Shown: one piece after another, positions 27,869-35,742 of the stretch
Numbering within the stretch: position 1 is the stretch's first letter
Layout: each line of letters begins with the position of its first letter
Source: Polaribacter porphyrae
GTDB lineage: Bacteria > Bacteroidota > Bacteroidia > Flavobacteriales > Flavobacteriaceae
Assembly: GCF_002954685.1 (NCBI RefSeq)
Contig: NZ_MSCN01000001.1
Location: 1,364,309-1,428,308, forward strand
Direction: 5' to 3'
DNA: 64,000 nt
Notes under the pieces: model-generated
Seen by the model: the letters and a program-made list of their open reading frames with translations, nothing else
What the model was told of the DNA's origin: nothing
Databases searched by the model: none
Made by a program: the position numbers and the translations under genes

Positions 27869-28396
27869 ATGGAAAGAGAATTAAAAAATAGTGCAAATTA
27901 CATTCAAGAAAAAGCAGGTAAGAAAACTGGTTTTAATACGCCTTCAGATTATTTTGATGCTATAGAACAAAGTGTTTCTTCTAAACTGTCTGAAGAACAA
28001 TTTAATAAAGAAAAAGCCTTTGAGGTACCTAACAACTATTTTAATAATTTAGAAAGTACAATTTTAAGTAAAGTAGCTATTAAAAAAGAACCTAAAGTAG
28101 TTTCTTTTAAAGAAAGAATATTAAAAATAATACCTTACGCAGCTGCTGCATGTATTGTTCTATTTATTGGGTCGAATATGCTTACATTTAATAAAAATAC
28201 AGACATTCTAATTTCTGATAATGAAATTGAGTTTTGGCTAGAAACTAGCACCATACATTCTGATGATATTGCATCAGTTTTTGAAGAAGATATTTTAGAA
28301 GAAAACGATTTTTCTTTAACTACAATAAAAGACGAAACTATTGAAGATTATATAAATACTATTGATAACTCTTCAATATTAAATGAAATAAATTAA
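27869..28396 (+). CDS. Single-helix membrane protein, probable anti-sigma factor
   Basis: The 175-residue protein has a cytoplasmic N-terminal half (about 1-90), one membrane helix (IIPYAAAACIVLFIGSNML, about 91-110) and an acidic periplasmic tail. The N-terminal half contains a repeated motif, F-x-x-P-x-x-Y-F-x-x-x-E (TPSDYFDAIEQ and VPNNYFNNLES), common in this Bacteroidota family. Position directly after the ECF sigma gene argues for an anti-sigma role, although no zinc-binding anti-sigma motif is present. Confidence 0.7.
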   Translation: MERELKNSANYIQEKAGKKTGFNTPSDYFDAIEQSVSSKLSEEQFNKEKAFEVPNNYFNNLESTILSKVAIKKEPKVVSFKERILKIIPYAAAACIVLFIGSNMLTFNKNTDILISDNEIEFWLETSTIHSDDIASVFEEDILEENDFSLTTIKDETIEDYINTIDNSSILNEIN

Positions 28397-28405
28397 AAAA
28401 TATAA

Positions 28406-28870
28406 ATGATGAAAAAAATAATTTTATTATTTCTAATTACTTTTTTATCTACAATTAGTGTATCTGCACAGATGAAAAAAGGCAGTAGAAAAAAAATTAA
28501 AGCTCTAAAAATTGCATACTTAACAGAGCAATTAAACTTAACTAGTGATGAGGCTGAAAAATTTTGGCCTATCTATAATGATTATGACTTAAAGCAACAT
28601 AAACTTCGCTCTAAAACTAGAACTGCAATGAAAAACGCTATTAGAAAGAAAGGAGAAATTGATGCTATTTCTGAAGTGGATGCAAAAGAATTAATATCAT
28701 CTAAACTAGATACTGACAAAAAAATTTATGAACTTCAAAAAAGTTTTATTAATAAATTAGAGAAATTTTTATCTTATAAAAAAATAATTAAGCTACAGGT
28801 TGCAGAAATTGAGTTTACAAGAAAATTAATGCGAAAATATAAGCGAAAAAGAAAAAATGATGATGAATAA
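28406..28870 (+). CDS. Periplasmic Spy/CpxP-like small protein, sensor of the sigma module
   Basis: The 154-residue protein has a signal peptide (ending VSAQ) and a mature helical, very basic chain. The segment YLTEQLNLTSDEAEKFWPIYNDYD resembles the LTxxQ-type helical repeat seen in Spy/CpxP and in heavy-metal resistance proteins. Such proteins often bind misfolded envelope proteins or metals and tune a membrane signalling partner. It ends the ECF sigma operon; a strong bidirectional terminator follows at once. The start is one of two adjacent ATG codons. Confidence 0.75.
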   Translation: MMKKIILLFLITFLSTISVSAQMKKGSRKKIKALKIAYLTEQLNLTSDEAEKFWPIYNDYDLKQHKLRSKTRTAMKNAIRKKGEIDAISEVDAKELISSKLDTDKKIYELQKSFINKLEKFLSYKKIIKLQVAEIEFTRKLMRKYKRKRKNDDE

Positions 28871-28898
28871 AAAAGGGAGCTATATAGCTCCCTTTTTT
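28870..28898. terminator. Bidirectional rho-independent terminator
   Basis: A perfect 18-base palindrome GGGAGCTATATAGCTCCC (28875-28892) is flanked by A-tract and T-tract, so it can end the sigma operon (plus) and the convergent 65-residue gene (minus). Confidence 0.9.
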
Positions 28899-29094
28899 AT
28901 TTGCTTATTAAATTCATACAAGTATATAATTCTGGTTTGTTGGCAGTAAATTGTTTGAGCCATATTGTTAACTCATCAATTTCATAAGGTAACAATCTAC
29001 TTAATGCTTTTTCAAGTTCTTTACAAAACAACTCTGAATTAAAACTTACTTTCTTTAAAATCGTTTTTGTGTATTCAAACATTGCTCTAGCCAT
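28897..29094 (-). CDS. Small conserved protein, 65 residues
   Basis: This short soluble protein is helical and amphipathic (ARAMFEYTKTILKKVSF at the start, then LEKALSRLLPYEIDEL). I recall similar 60-70 residue proteins with the MFEYTKTILxKVSF opening in many Flavobacteriaceae, which supports a real gene. The stop codon overlaps the shared terminator. No function is known. A downstream hypothetical gene on the same strand (29217-29477) has its own terminator. Confidence 0.75.
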   Translation of the reverse strand: MARAMFEYTKTILKKVSFNSELFCKELEKALSRLLPYEIDELTIWLKQFTANKPELYTCMNLISK

Positions 29095-29155
29095 TTTTAT
29101 CTAATTTAATATAAAGTTAAACGTAAAATTTCACTCTTTATTACTTCTCAAATTT

Positions 29156-29189
29156 AATAAAAAAACCAACATCAAAAAATGATGTTGGT
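29156..29189 (-). terminator. Rho-independent terminator of the 86-residue gene
   Basis: Stem ACCAACATCA (29165-29174) and TGATGTTGGT (29180-29189) with an A5 loop, then a T-rich tail on the minus strand. Confidence 0.85.
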
Positions 29190-29216
29190 CATAAAATTTT
29201 GTTTAAAAAATGTTAA

Positions 29217-29477
29217 TTAAATAGCATTTGCTTTATCAACTAATTCTTTTGCTTTCTCTTCTAAATCTTTATGAATTGCTTTATAGTGTGCTTTTTTATT
29301 TTCTACATTATTTGCATTTACTCTAGCTATTAAATTATCAAAAGCTTCAATTGCTTCGTCTACGATTGGGTCTGCTTTTTTAGCTTCATTTTTAAGTGTA
29401 GCTACATCTAATGTATAGGTAATAACATCACCCAAAACATAATTAATATCTTTTTTTAAGTTTTTTATACTTGCCAT
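29217..29477 (-). CDS. Small conserved helical protein, 86 residues
   Basis: The protein is soluble, lysine- and alanine-rich and helical throughout. The opening SIKNLKKDINYVLGDVI and the ending H-K-D-L-E-E-K-A-K-E-L-V-D-K-A-N are, as I recall, conserved among Flavobacteriia. No motif points to a function. It is followed by a strong terminator and preceded by the HAD-kdsB pair, 41 bases upstream on the same strand; it may be expressed from that operon or from its own promoter. Confidence 0.8.
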   Translation of the reverse strand: MASIKNLKKDINYVLGDVITYTLDVATLKNEAKKADPIVDEAIEAFDNLIARVNANNVENKKAHYKAIHKDLEEKAKELVDKANAI

Positions 29478-29518
29478 ATTCTCTTATTTTATTGCTAATG
29501 CAAAGTTAGCTTATTTAT

Positions 29519-30211
29519 TTAAAAAAACTTTAAAACATCTTTTATATTTGATAGTGTTTTATAATTTGTTGTAGAGGTTTCTTGCACTGTAACTTCTTCG
29601 TGTATCCAAGTAGTATGAAAAGGGATGTGTATAGCAGACGCCCCAATTTCTACCAATGGTAAAACATCAGATTTTAGAGAATTACCAATCATTAATAATT
29701 CTGAAGGTTTAATATCTAAATGCTTAATTAATTTTTTATAATCTTTTGTTTTCTTATCGCTCATCACTTCTATGTGATGAAAATAGTTCAGCAAATTCGA
29801 TTTCTCTAACTTACGTTCTTGATCTAATAAATCACCTTTTGTGGCTACAATCAATTTGTATTTTTGTTGTAAGTTTTGTAATACATCTTCAATACCATCT
29901 ATCAATTCTATTGGTTTTTCTAACATTTCTTTACCAATATTTATAATAGATTCGATGGTTTTTGAAGATATTTGATAATTAGAGATTTCTAATGCACATT
30001 CTATCATTGATAAAATAAAACCTTTGATGCCATAACCATAAAAATAAAGATTATCTATCTCTTTTTTAAACAGCTCTTGGTCTATTTTATTTTCTGTTTC
30101 ATATTTAGATAATAGCTTTGCAAATTGATGTTCTGCTTCTCTAAAATAAGTTTCATTAACCCACAAAGTATCATCAGCATCAAAGGCAATTACTTTAATA
30201 TTCTCATACAT
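29519..30211 (-). CDS. HAD-superfamily hydrolase, YjjG-like
   Basis: The 230-residue protein carries HAD motif [10 protein letters not shown], a helical cap domain (about 15-90), motif II VATKG, and motif [12 protein letters not shown]. The cap makes it larger than KdsC, so it is not the KDO 8-phosphate phosphatase despite overlapping kdsB by 8 bases. Members of the YjjG group dephosphorylate nucleotides or small phosphates. Co-translation with kdsB suggests shared expression only. Confidence 0.85.
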   Translation of the reverse strand: MYENIKVIAFDADDTLWVNETYFREAEHQFAKLLSKYETENKIDQELFKKEIDNLYFYGYGIKGFILSMIECALEISNYQISSKTIESIINIGKEMLEKPIELIDGIEDVLQNLQQKYKLIVATKGDLLDQERKLEKSNLLNYFHHIEVMSDKKTKDYKKLIKHLDIKPSELLMIGNSLKSDVLPLVEIGASAIHIPFHTTWIHEEVTVQETSTTNYKTLSNIKDVLKFF

Positions 30212-30938
30212 TTTTTAAACGGAGTTTGGCTTTTTCTAAATCTTCTGGAGTGTCGATTCCTATAGGTATATTATTGGTTTCTAACATCTTTATCTTCTTA
30301 CCAATTTCTTGATATCGAATAGCTTCTATTTTTTCTGAAGCTTCTAAAGGTGTCATTGGTGTTTTGTAAAAATCGAGTAAAGCTTGTTTTCTAAAAGCAT
30401 AAACACCTATATGTTTGTAATATTTTACAATAATTTTTTTATCTCTATGAAATGGGATAACACTTCTAGAAAAATAAATTGCTAAATTATTTATATCAGT
30501 AATTACCTTAACGTTATTTGGATTTTCGATGTCTTCTTGATTAGTAATTTCTACTTTTAATGATGCTAAATCTATTTCTTTTTTAGCATCAGTCTTAAAC
30601 ACTTTTATTAATTTTGATAGGGATTTTTCATCTATAAAAGGCTCATCTCCTTGTACATTTACAACAATATCTGTCTCAATATTTTCAACTGCTTCAGCAA
30701 TTCTATCAGAACCACATTCATGTTCTTTTCTACTCATAATCACCTTACCTCCAAAATTTTGAACACTATCAAAAATAATAGTAGAGTCTGTAACTACATA
30801 CACTTCATCAAATAATTTAGTATGTAAAGCCGCTTCATAAGTTCTCAAAATTACTGGTTTCCCTCCTAAATCTTTCATCAGTTTACCTGGAAAACGAGCT
30901 GCTTCAAAACGTGCAGGAATCATGGCAATTATTCTCAT
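30204..30938 (-). CDS. kdsB: CMP-KDO synthetase KdsB
   Basis: KdsB activates KDO with CTP to CMP-KDO for lipid A core synthesis. The 244-residue protein shows the nucleotide-binding start [15 protein letters not shown], the motif [11 protein letters not shown] and the C-terminal [12 protein letters not shown]. The promoter TATCTTTG at 30960-30967 lies 21 bases upstream, and a 12-base palindrome TTGATGCATCAA (30951-30962) covers the predicted transcription start, a possible operator. Confidence 0.96.
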   Translation of the reverse strand: MRIIAMIPARFEAARFPGKLMKDLGGKPVILRTYEAALHTKLFDEVYVVTDSTIIFDSVQNFGGKVIMSRKEHECGSDRIAEAVENIETDIVVNVQGDEPFIDEKSLSKLIKVFKTDAKKEIDLASLKVEITNQEDIENPNNVKVITDINNLAIYFSRSVIPFHRDKKIIVKYYKHIGVYAFRKQALLDFYKTPMTPLEASEKIEAIRYQEIGKKIKMLETNNIPIGIDTPEDLEKAKLRLKNV

Positions 30939-30959
30939 AAATATCTATTATTGATGCAT

Positions 30960-30967
30960 CAAAGATA
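30960..30967 (-). promoter_or_regulatory. -7 promoter box of kdsB
   Basis: TATCTTTG on the minus strand, with the palindrome TTGATGCATCAA (30951-30962) over its downstream edge. Confidence 0.6.
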
Positions 30968-31009
30968 ATATTTAAATGGATAGTGTTAATTTTTGTTTAA
31001 TTATAAACC

Positions 31010-31017
31010 TAATTTTG
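31010..31017 (+). promoter_or_regulatory. -7 promoter box of the lmo0937-like gene
   Basis: TAATTTTG fits TAnnTTTG. Transcription from here would start near 31020, which makes the ATG at 31040 rather than 31019 the natural start. Confidence 0.45.
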
Positions 31018-31018
31018 A

Positions 31019-31210
<192 letters not shown>

Positions 31211-31245
31211 AATATTAAGAATATTTAAAAATTAGAAAAGTCTAA

Positions 31246-31276
31246 AAGTCTAAAAGTCAAGTTTAGGCTTTTTTTT
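31246..31276 (+). terminator. Rho-independent terminator
   Basis: Stem AAGTCTAAA (31246-31254) with TTTAGGCTT (31262-31270, one G-T pair) and then T-run. The left arm is part of a short tandem repeat of AGTCTAAA. Confidence 0.65.
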
Positions 31277-31384
31277 ATGGTATTTTTTAAATTTCATGGT
31301 AATGATTGTAAAATTATACTGTAACATCTAGCATTTTCTGTACACTAATATTATATTCACATAAAATAAATAGAACAACTTGAT

Positions 31385-31576
31385 ATGGGTATATTTTGGG
31401 ATTTGATGCAACAATCAGCAATTGAGAAACAGTCTAAAAAAGCTGATAATTTAGAAGACAGAGTTTCTTTTCTAGAAAAAGAGCTAAAAGAAACAAAAAC
31501 ATTATTAAGAAAAACACTACTAGAACTAGAAAAACATCTAAATAAAGATATTGATGGTGATGGAATAAGTGGTTAA
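31385..31576 (+). CDS. Small conserved coiled-coil protein, 63 residues
   Basis: The protein opens with MGIFWDLMQQ, has a heptad-patterned coiled coil from about residue 20 to 52 (LEDRVSFLEKELKETKTLL) and ends in the acidic turn DIDGDGISG, which resembles a calcium-binding loop. I recall this arrangement from many Flavobacteriia, so the gene is real. It is soluble and may oligomerise. A following DUF6090 gene starts 28 bases after its stop. Function unknown. Confidence 0.75.
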   Translation: MGIFWDLMQQSAIEKQSKKADNLEDRVSFLEKELKETKTLLRKTLLELEKHLNKDIDGDGISG

Positions 31577-31604
31577 ATATAAAATTTTAGTATTCTTCAA
31601 AAAA

Positions 31605-32324
31605 ATGATTAATATTTTTAAAAAAACCAGAAAAGAGTTTATGGTAAAAAATAAATCTTCTAAATATCTTAAATATGCAATTGGAGAAATTGTACTTGTT
31701 ATGATAGGTATTTTGTTAGCTATGCAAATTAATAATTGGAATGAAAATAGAAAGCAAAAAAATGAATTTAGCACCATTTTAAAAACTATAAAAGAAGATC
31801 TTAAAAGAGATACATTAATAGCTGGCATTTTAATTAAATATTATAAAAAAATTGAAGAAAACAGTTTAAAAATTATCAATAAAAAAATTAGTAGAGAGAA
31901 TTACAAAGAACATCCAGAAACAAAAAGTTTAGTAAGCAGGTATAGGTCATTTACAATTCAGAAAAAAGGATATGAAATGGTTAAAAACTTCAACTCAAAA
32001 AACGAAATACAAAACGATTCTATTTTTACAACAATTTCTCAATTTTACACTGCCTTTATTCCTATTATTGAAGATAGTAATGGTTTTGTTAAAAAAGAAG
32101 TTTTGTCTAACATAGAAGTTTATAAAAAATATGACTGGTATGTAGATTGGACTCAAGGTAAGCTTACTCCAAATATGATTATTTATTTTACAGAAAGCGA
32201 AGAGTATAGAAAACAAGTAGCTTCACATAACTTATTAGCTGGTAAAAATCATTTACTTTTTATTACTGCTTATAAAAAAAGTGCTATTAAGGTTATTCAA
32301 CTAATAGATAAACAAGTACAATAA
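31605..32324 (+). CDS. DUF6090 family membrane protein
   Basis: The 239-residue protein has the hallmark start: a basic region then KYAIGEIVLVMIGILLAMQINNW (helix at about 25-43) followed by a long periplasmic domain of helices. This matches DUF6090, a large expanded family in Flavobacteriia of unknown function. The ATG at 31605 is preferred because family members begin M-I-x-F-F-K-K-x-R just before the conserved helix; an upstream in-frame ATG at 31569 overlaps the previous gene. A 34-codon gene follows 2 bases later. Confidence 0.85.
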   Translation: MINIFKKTRKEFMVKNKSSKYLKYAIGEIVLVMIGILLAMQINNWNENRKQKNEFSTILKTIKEDLKRDTLIAGILIKYYKKIEENSLKIINKKISRENYKEHPETKSLVSRYRSFTIQKKGYEMVKNFNSKNEIQNDSIFTTISQFYTAFIPIIEDSNGFVKKEVLSNIEVYKKYDWYVDWTQGKLTPNMIIYFTESEEYRKQVASHNLLAGKNHLLFITAYKKSAIKVIQLIDKQVQ

Positions 32325-32326
32325 AA

Positions 32327-32431
32327 ATGGACGGTTTCAATATAATCATGATTATTGCAATTATACTTTTTGCTAGATTAGGTATTCGTTTATTTATACT
32401 CTATAAGAAAAGTAAAAAAGAAAAACCTTAA
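32327..32431 (+). CDS. 34-residue membrane microprotein
   Basis: An ATG two bases after the DUF6090 stop opens a 34-codon frame. It encodes one hydrophobic helix (about residues 5-25, IIMIIAILFARLGIRLFIL) and a very basic tail ending KKSKKEKP. The tight spacing and the clear helix-plus-positive-tail layout argue for a translated small protein coupled to the DUF6090 gene. No homologue comes to mind; it may be species-level. Confidence is moderate because so short a frame can occur by chance. Confidence 0.45.
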   Translation: MDGFNIIMIIAIILFARLGIRLFILYKKSKKEKP

Positions 32432-32493
32432 AAGCAAATTAGTTAATGGCATAAATTTTGACAATAATTAAAAAATTGAAGCAAATTAAAATG

Positions 32494-32509
32494 TAGATTT
32501 TTAAATCTA
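32494..32509. promoter_or_regulatory. Dyad upstream of the 32539 gene
   Basis: TAGATTT-TT-AAATCTA, centred about 20 bases before the -7 box at 32518, covering the -33 region. Candidate operator. Confidence 0.3.
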
Positions 32510-32517
32510 ATATTTAG

Positions 32518-32525
32518 TATATTTG
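32518..32525 (+). promoter_or_regulatory. -7 promoter box of the 32539 gene
   Basis: TATATTTG matches TAnnTTTG, 13 bases before the TTG start at 32539. Confidence 0.5.
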
Positions 32526-32538
32526 TTTTGCAATCTAT

Positions 32539-33459
32539 TTGTCTGTGATTAAAAATATTTCTTTCGTATTAAGCTTACTTTTTTTTACAAATGTATATAG
32601 TAATCAAAGAGCCTTATTTGTTGATGGCTTCAACAATATATTGGGTAGCCCTAGTAAAGAAAATAAACTATTAGGTTTTGCTAAAAAAAATAATTTCAAC
32701 ACACTTATTCTTTATGAGTTAAATAAAATAGATAAAAGATTTCCGTTAACGGATACTAGAAAAAATAGTGTTCTAGCAGATTTTATAGCAAAAGCAAAAT
32801 TAAAATATGGTATTCGAAAAGTAGGGGCTTCTGGTGAAAGTGCCACTTTTTTTATAGATATAGTTCAGGTCTATAATAATTCAAGACCAAAACCTGAAGA
32901 AAAGTTTGATATTTATAATTTAGAATTCGAATACTGGTCTAAAAAGGCTTCTAGCAACAAAGGTTACTACTGTGAAGGCTATTTAAGAGATAATAACCAA
33001 CCATGTAATAGACAAGGTTCTTTCAACTATTTTTTAGAAAGCTTAAAAAAACTAAAAAAACTAGCCAAAGAAAGTAAACACAATATATTAATTGAAGCTT
33101 ATGTTGGTTATTATACACAAAAGGAAATCTCTAAAATCAGTAAATATTGCGATCGCTTACTAATTCATACTAATGGAAAATCTCCAAAAATATGTTTTGA
33201 CTCAACACTAAAAAATTTAGAGTATTTATCTAAAATAAATAGTAATATAAAAGTATCAATTTTCTTTTCAGCTAGAATGAATGGAATGGGTTATTGGCTT
33301 AAATTTGATAGCTTAGATAGAGGAGAAAGTTTATTTAAGAACCAAAAAAACAAAAAAAATAATACGTTAAATGGTATTAACGGTATTGATGGATTTGCTT
33401 ACCACACCTACTCTTACCTAGAAAAATCTATAAGCTATAACTCTTACAGAAAAAACTAA
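32539..33459 (+). CDS. Exported protein of unknown function, paralogue A
   Basis: The 306-residue protein has an N-terminal signal peptide. The mature chain alternates beta and alpha segments like a TIM barrel: LILYELNKIDK, GIRKVGASGESATFF, YNLEFEYW, ILIEAYVGYY, DRLLIHTNG, KVSIFFSA. Acidic residues at strand ends (EFEYW, IEAYVG) could be catalytic. Two cysteines in GYYCEGY and QPCNRQ are shared with the next gene and may form a disulphide. I recognise no family. The start is TTG after a TATATTTG promoter box. It is paralogous to the 33545 gene. Confidence 0.75.
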   Translation: MSVIKNISFVLSLLFFTNVYSNQRALFVDGFNNILGSPSKENKLLGFAKKNNFNTLILYELNKIDKRFPLTDTRKNSVLADFIAKAKLKYGIRKVGASGESATFFIDIVQVYNNSRPKPEEKFDIYNLEFEYWSKKASSNKGYYCEGYLRDNNQPCNRQGSFNYFLESLKKLKKLAKESKHNILIEAYVGYYTQKEISKISKYCDRLLIHTNGKSPKICFDSTLKNLEYLSKINSNIKVSIFFSARMNGMGYWLKFDSLDRGESLFKNQKNKKNNTLNGINGIDGFAYHTYSYLEKSISYNSYRKN

Positions 33460-33544
33460 TTTTAGTAAAAAACTAAAAAAGTTTTGGTAAATTTCTTTTT
33501 TTTTATAATTTAGCACTTTATTATAACCCCTAACCCCCATCATT

Positions 33545-34519
33545 ATGAAGTGGAAGACCCCTATGTTCCTAATCATATTTCTTTGCCTAAACTTTTACAG
33601 TTTTGGTTCTAATCGAATTCTTTATGTAGATCAATTTTATCATATACTTGGTAATGAAAACAAAGAAGATAATCTTTTGCGTTTTACCAAAGAAAATGGT
33701 TTTGATAAAATTATTCTTTACGATTTACATAAAATCAATAGAGATTATCCGCTTGCAGATGCCAGTAAAAATGAAATTTTAGCTCGATTTATTTTTAAAG
33801 CTAAAATTAATTTTGGTATTAAAGAAGTTGGAGGCTCTGGAGAGAGTGGTGAATTTTTTGTTAAGGCTATTCATGCCTATAACAAAACTAGAGTTAATCC
33901 TAAAGAAAAGTTTGATGCTTACAATTTAGAATATGAATTCTGGAAAGAAGATGCTTCAAAAGATGGGGGATATTATTGTAACAATTACATGAAGAAAAAT
34001 GGAAAATCATGTAATAGAACGAACTCTTTTAATTTCTTTTTGAAATCTTTAAAAACAATGAAGAGTTTAGCTGATAATAGTACTCATACTATTAAAGTTG
34101 AAGCTTATGTTGGTAAATACTCTAGAAGAGAAATCCAAAAAATATCTAAATATGTAGATAGACTTTTAATACATGTATATGTAAGAAATCCAAAAAGTGG
34201 TTACAGTTATGCAAACCAAAGGCTTGAGTATTTATCTGAAGTAGAAAATATGCCTAAAGTTTCAATAATATATTCTTCAGAAACCTTATTCATGGGAGGC
34301 TGGTTAAAGTTTAACTCATTAAAAAAAGGAGAAAAAATATTTATTGATAGTATGCACAAAAGAAATAAAGATTTGTTGAAAAAAATAAATTTTACAAATT
34401 TCACGTACTATAATTACAACAAGCTATCTAAATCTGTAAAATATTATAAACACTTAACAAAACTAGCTTATAATAATGATAAAGAAAGTTCAGATAATAC
34501 ATTGTTAGCTGCCAAATAA
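33545..34519 (+). CDS. Exported protein of unknown function, paralogue B
   Basis: The 324-residue protein is clearly related along its whole length to the gene just upstream: shared blocks are ILYVDQF/LFVDGF, GGSGESGEFF, EKFDAYNLEYEFW, GYYCNNY and KSCNRTNSFN, and KVEAYVGKYSRREIQKISKY. It has a signal peptide and no lipobox or T9SS tail, so it probably stays in the periplasm or is released. The two genes look like a local duplication that has diverged strongly at the C-terminus. Function unknown; a glycoside-hydrolase-like barrel is a guess from the strand pattern. Confidence 0.78.
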   Translation: MKWKTPMFLIIFLCLNFYSFGSNRILYVDQFYHILGNENKEDNLLRFTKENGFDKIILYDLHKINRDYPLADASKNEILARFIFKAKINFGIKEVGGSGESGEFFVKAIHAYNKTRVNPKEKFDAYNLEYEFWKEDASKDGGYYCNNYMKKNGKSCNRTNSFNFFLKSLKTMKSLADNSTHTIKVEAYVGKYSRREIQKISKYVDRLLIHVYVRNPKSGYSYANQRLEYLSEVENMPKVSIIYSSETLFMGGWLKFNSLKKGEKIFIDSMHKRNKDLLKKINFTNFTYYNYNKLSKSVKYYKHLTKLAYNNDKESSDNTLLAAK

Positions 34520-34549
34520 AATTAAAAATCGAAGTAAGCAAACCATATT

Positions 34550-34963
34550 TTATTCACCTGAATAGCTAACAAAATTTCTTGGAGTTTCGTACAAAGTGAT
34601 TTTTAAATCTAAAGTTTCAGGCAAGTGTTTTCTTAATTTATCAAAGGTAACAACACAAATATTTTCTGCTGTTGGATTCAAATTTTTAAATTCTGGTACC
34701 TCGATATTTAAGTTTTTATGATCAAAACACTCTTCTATTTCTGACTTAATCAAATTTCTTAATATACCTAAATCATAAACATAGCCAGTTTCCTTATTAA
34801 TTTCTCCTGTTAGTGAGACAATTAATTCATAATTGTGTCCATGATAATATTCGTTACTACATTTATTGAAAACTTCAAAGTTTTTTTCGTTACTCCAATC
34901 TTTTCTATATAATCTATGTGCAGCATTAAAATGAGCTTTTCTATGAACTGTTACTTTAGGCAT
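34550..34963 (-). CDS. queD: 6-pyruvoyl-tetrahydropterin synthase / QueD family
   Basis: The 137-residue protein shows the zinc-binding histidines HFNAAHRL and the YHGHNYEL motif, plus the C-terminal catalytic glutamate in ITLYETPRN. Members make 6-carboxytetrahydropterin (queuosine path) or 6-pyruvoyl-tetrahydropterin. The Cys in NKCSNEYYHGHNY is in the position of the catalytic cysteine. Its start overlaps the stop of idi by 8 bases, so the two are translated from one mRNA. Confidence 0.88.
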   Translation of the reverse strand: MPKVTVHRKAHFNAAHRLYRKDWSNEKNFEVFNKCSNEYYHGHNYELIVSLTGEINKETGYVYDLGILRNLIKSEIEECFDHKNLNIEVPEFKNLNPTAENICVVTFDKLRKHLPETLDLKITLYETPRNFVSYSGE

Positions 34964-35474
34964 CTGTTAGTTTTTGATAAGATTCTTTAAAAATAATTTT
35001 AAACCATTCTGTGTAATTATCTGGGTTTTGCTGAATATCATTCTTCACATCCTCAAGCATCATCCATTTATAACTCTCAACTTCTTCTTTATTTATATTT
35101 GGTTCATTATCAAAACGACCAATAAGTACATGATCTAGTTCATGTTCAGTCAAGCCATTATCAAAAGGAGCTTTGTAGATAAAAGAAAATACCTCTTTCA
35201 AATCTGTAGTAAAACCCATCTCTTCTTGTAACCTTCTTCTGCCTGCTTCTACATTGCTCTCTCCTTCTCTTTGATGAGAACAACAAGTATTTGTCCATAA
35301 TAAAGGAGAATGATATTTAGATGCTGCTCTTTGTTGCAACATCAATTTTCCTTTTTTATTGAAAATAAATACTGAAAAAGCTCTATGCAAAACAGCTTTT
35401 TCATGAGCCTCCATTTTGGGCATTAAACCAATCTCGTTATCTTTTTCATCAACCAAAACTACCAATTCTTCCAT
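34956..35474 (-). CDS. idi: Isopentenyl-diphosphate delta-isomerase, type I
   Basis: Idi interconverts isopentenyl and dimethylallyl diphosphate for isoprenoid synthesis. The 172-residue Nudix-fold enzyme shows HRAFSVFIFN, the active-site cysteine in TNTCCSHQREGE, and the metal-binding glutamates in the RRRLQEEMGF helix and further at ELDHVLIG. The ATG at 35474 lies 5 bases after the -7 box TATCTTTG, so an upstream Met is excluded and the mRNA is nearly leaderless. Confidence 0.94.
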   Translation of the reverse strand: MEELVVLVDEKDNEIGLMPKMEAHEKAVLHRAFSVFIFNKKGKLMLQQRAASKYHSPLLWTNTCCSHQREGESNVEAGRRRLQEEMGFTTDLKEVFSFIYKAPFDNGLTEHELDHVLIGRFDNEPNINKEEVESYKWMMLEDVKNDIQQNPDNYTEWFKIIFKESYQKLTDA

Positions 35475-35479
35475 AATTG

Positions 35480-35487
35480 CAAAGATA
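35480..35487 (-). promoter_or_regulatory. -7 promoter box of idi, near-leaderless
   Basis: TATCTTTG followed by CAATT and the ATG. Same layout as at dapF and the MBL-fold gene. Confidence 0.6.
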
Positions 35488-35549
35488 AGACATGGAAACA
35501 ATTTTTAAACCCAAACTTTGTCAAAAAAAATATAAATTGTTTTTTGTTG

Positions 35550-35714
35550 TTAAAAACCGCTCCCTGGAACTTCTGGACTTGAGGCTTGTGCTCTTTGAGG
35601 ATTTAATAATATATAAGTGCTTAATGCAGTTAACGAAGCATATTTTCCATAATCTTTAATCTTTTTTAGAGCCTCTTTACGAGTAATTTCATCGTTATTT
35701 TTTGTGTTTTTCAT
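35550..35714 (-). CDS. 54-residue exported small peptide
   Basis: An ATG 28 bases after the stop of the large T9SS gene opens a 54-codon frame. The product has a charged N-terminus with R-K-E-A-L, a weakly hydrophobic stretch (GKYASLTALSTYIIL) and then NPQRAQASSPEVPGSGF. I recall similar small Flavobacteriia proteins (opening with RKEAL and ending in a short Pro/Gly-rich tail after an AQA site), which suggests cleavage after RAQA and release of an approximately ten-residue peptide. No function is known. It probably shares the mRNA of the surface-protein operon. Confidence 0.65.
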   Translation of the reverse strand: MKNTKNNDEITRKEALKKIKDYGKYASLTALSTYILLNPQRAQASSPEVPGSGF

Positions 35715-35742
35715 AATTTTATTTTGAAATTATCGTTTAGTT

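Noticed and set aside
29519..30211. KdsC (KDO 8-phosphate phosphatase) next to kdsB
   Set aside because: The protein has a large helical cap and is 230 residues long, while KdsC is about 170 residues and capless.
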